64,000 nt of DNA from Apostichopus japonicus (lineage: Eukaryota > Echinodermata > Holothuroidea > Aspidochirotida > Stichopodidae), in contig NC_092566.1 in assembly GCF_037975245.1 (NCBI RefSeq), positions 10,695,501-10,759,500 of the forward strand, given 5' to 3'. The translations under genes were made by a program, and so were the position numbers. Positions within the stretch are counted from its first letter, which is position 1, and every line of letters begins with the position of its first letter. Shown one piece after another: positions 62,534 through 64,000 of this stretch. Under the pieces are notes generated by a model. The model was not told the DNA's origin and searched no databases. It was given only the letters and a program-made list of their open reading frames with translations.

Positions 62534-64000
62534 ACATATTCCATTAAAGCTGCTATCCTCTTATTATTCACACACATTGACCATTGTTTATCAGACTTTT
62601 CAGTGAGGAAAATGCTGTGAGTAACGGAAGCGGCAGACTGACCATTATTTTGACTAGCATATTTGGGGGCAAATACTAGCAGCGTGTAAGAAGAAGAAAA
62701 AAAGTTCGTAAAATATTTCAAGAAAAAAACACAACAAACTTCCCAAACAGGGAGGAATAATGACCTTTGATATATACGTGACATTATTTATTTCTTAACG
62801 TTCGAATATACTAGCTGTATGACCAATCCTGAGCATATAAAGTTGATGACCGAAGAATTTACAATGACTCATATATACTGGCTATAAATATCACGCAAAT
62901 ATTATACAGCATTACTAACTCATGTTACATACACCACAGCATTTAATAGCATATATACAGGGATGTGTATGTGTCCCTCTTGTAACTAAATGTAGTCGTA
63001 TGTCCCTGAATAGTGGCATAATAATATAAATGTTGGAATGGTGAGGCTAGAGGATTGAATATTTCCCCCTTCCTCCACTCCTGAATGTCTGTGAAAAAGA
63101 CGAAATATCAGATCCCCCAGGAAAGTACTGTTGTAAAGTTCCAACAATTTTTGTTGTTGTCATGTTCAAGTTTTGGGCCAAAATTTAACGCCCCGGTACG
63201 CACAGAATTTTACCCACCCCTTCCCCCACCCTCCCACCCACCACCACACTCTGTCCTTCTAAGCCCTCTCGTTCGAGTTTCCGGTGATGCTCAGTTTTCG
63301 TATATGATTGATAAAAATAATCTTTTGATCTTCCTCTTGAGCTCATTACTATTCCAAAATGTTTGTTATGTATATTATTATACATAAACCTCCATGGTAA
63401 CAAGATCACGTAACCATGGCTACGATGAGTTGGTTTCCATTACTTGTTATATTTCAAGATCTTATCATTCTTATCGTCTCTCCAGTTGCTTAAAAAGGTG
63501 AATTGTTTCTTTTTCTTCTTCTTCGTCTAATTTTATCTCTTTAATTGTTAATAGTTTTTCCAACATTTTAAATTGTGCGAACCACTTACTCAATAAAGCA
63601 CTCTTTTGCATTTCAGTTCTAATTTGGCACTTCTATATACTTTTATCAAAATTGTCGAGTATCTTTTTGCAGAAAGGTGTTATATATGATTAATCAAGGT
63701 AAGATACACTCCTAGTTGTATTAACTTGATGGATATTAAAAAAAAATAATTACGAATCCATTATCATTATTCAAGCCCAAATTAATACGACGTCCATAAA
63801 CAAAATATATATAAATATTGAAATAAAATGCTTGTCTTTAACTTCAAATGAAACCGCTAGATTTGAGTACATCGAAAAATGTGTAATGGCATCGAAAATG
63901 TTAAAGCTATATATGAAAGATAATTGATCTGTTCTTTGAAGTCGGTGACGGTCAAAATGTGTCCTTAAATCCTCTCATTCATTCACACATACAATAATGA

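Larger units (their letters stand above)
56030..64000. other. Upstream flank of the PDE gene, no recognised gene
   Basis: The flank is AT-rich with G/C homopolymers (56800-56810; 56960-56985; 57100-57120; a 16-base C run at 62518-62533), one MITE-like copy (58005-58142) and a repeat fragment (58185-58575). A CG-richer patch around 60930-61110 might mark the promoter or first exon of a neighbouring gene, but no protein is recognisable. Confidence 0.6.

Overview
This is animal genomic DNA: AT-rich, intron-rich and full of interspersed repeats, microsatellites and homopolymer runs. There are no operons and no long open frames apart from one split gene. The repeats (a tRNA-derived SINE, the 3' end of a non-LTR retrotransposon, foldback and MITE-like elements, a degenerate THAP domain) and the sequence of the gene suggest a marine invertebrate. 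An echinoderm-like deuterostome is my best guess, but the window alone does not prove it.

The only gene I can support is the 5' half of a GAF-domain cyclic-nucleotide phosphodiesterase of the PDE5/PDE11 group on the minus strand. Reading right to left: a candidate TATA box (56018-56027), a short first coding exon (55934-55949), a large exon 2 (54123-54922) with the N-terminal region and the first half of GAF-A, a 28-kb intron, exon 3 (25538-25705) finishing the GAF-A core with its NK(x)nF(x)3DE motif, a 13-kb intron, exon 4 (12314-12403) with the last GAF-A helix and linker, a 1.6-kb intron, and exon 5 (10560-10697) starting GAF-B. All junctions are in phase and give 404 residues. The rest of GAF-B and the catalytic HD domain are not recognisable in 1-10559 and presumably lie beyond the left edge.

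Almost everything else is intronic or upstream DNA with repeats. Main items are: a 14-copy, 104-bp satellite with a perfect hairpin in every unit (41388-42843); a 180-bp pyrimidine-rich minisatellite (about 16690-17765); a palindromic GTAC-rich array with a 200-bp higher-order period (50730-51395); degenerate 142-bp repeats with a nuclear-receptor-like half-site pair (28500-29040); an 820-bp foldback transposon with 15-bp terminal inverted repeats and a 6-bp target duplication next to a broken THAP domain (23650-24747); a SINE with an 8-bp target duplication (30220-30614); and about ten copies of a foldback MITE-like family whose termini carry a near-perfect splice-donor sequence. One of these copies contains a nested LINE end (47341-48010).

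The left edge (1-10559) and right edge (56030-64000) hold no recognisable coding sequence.
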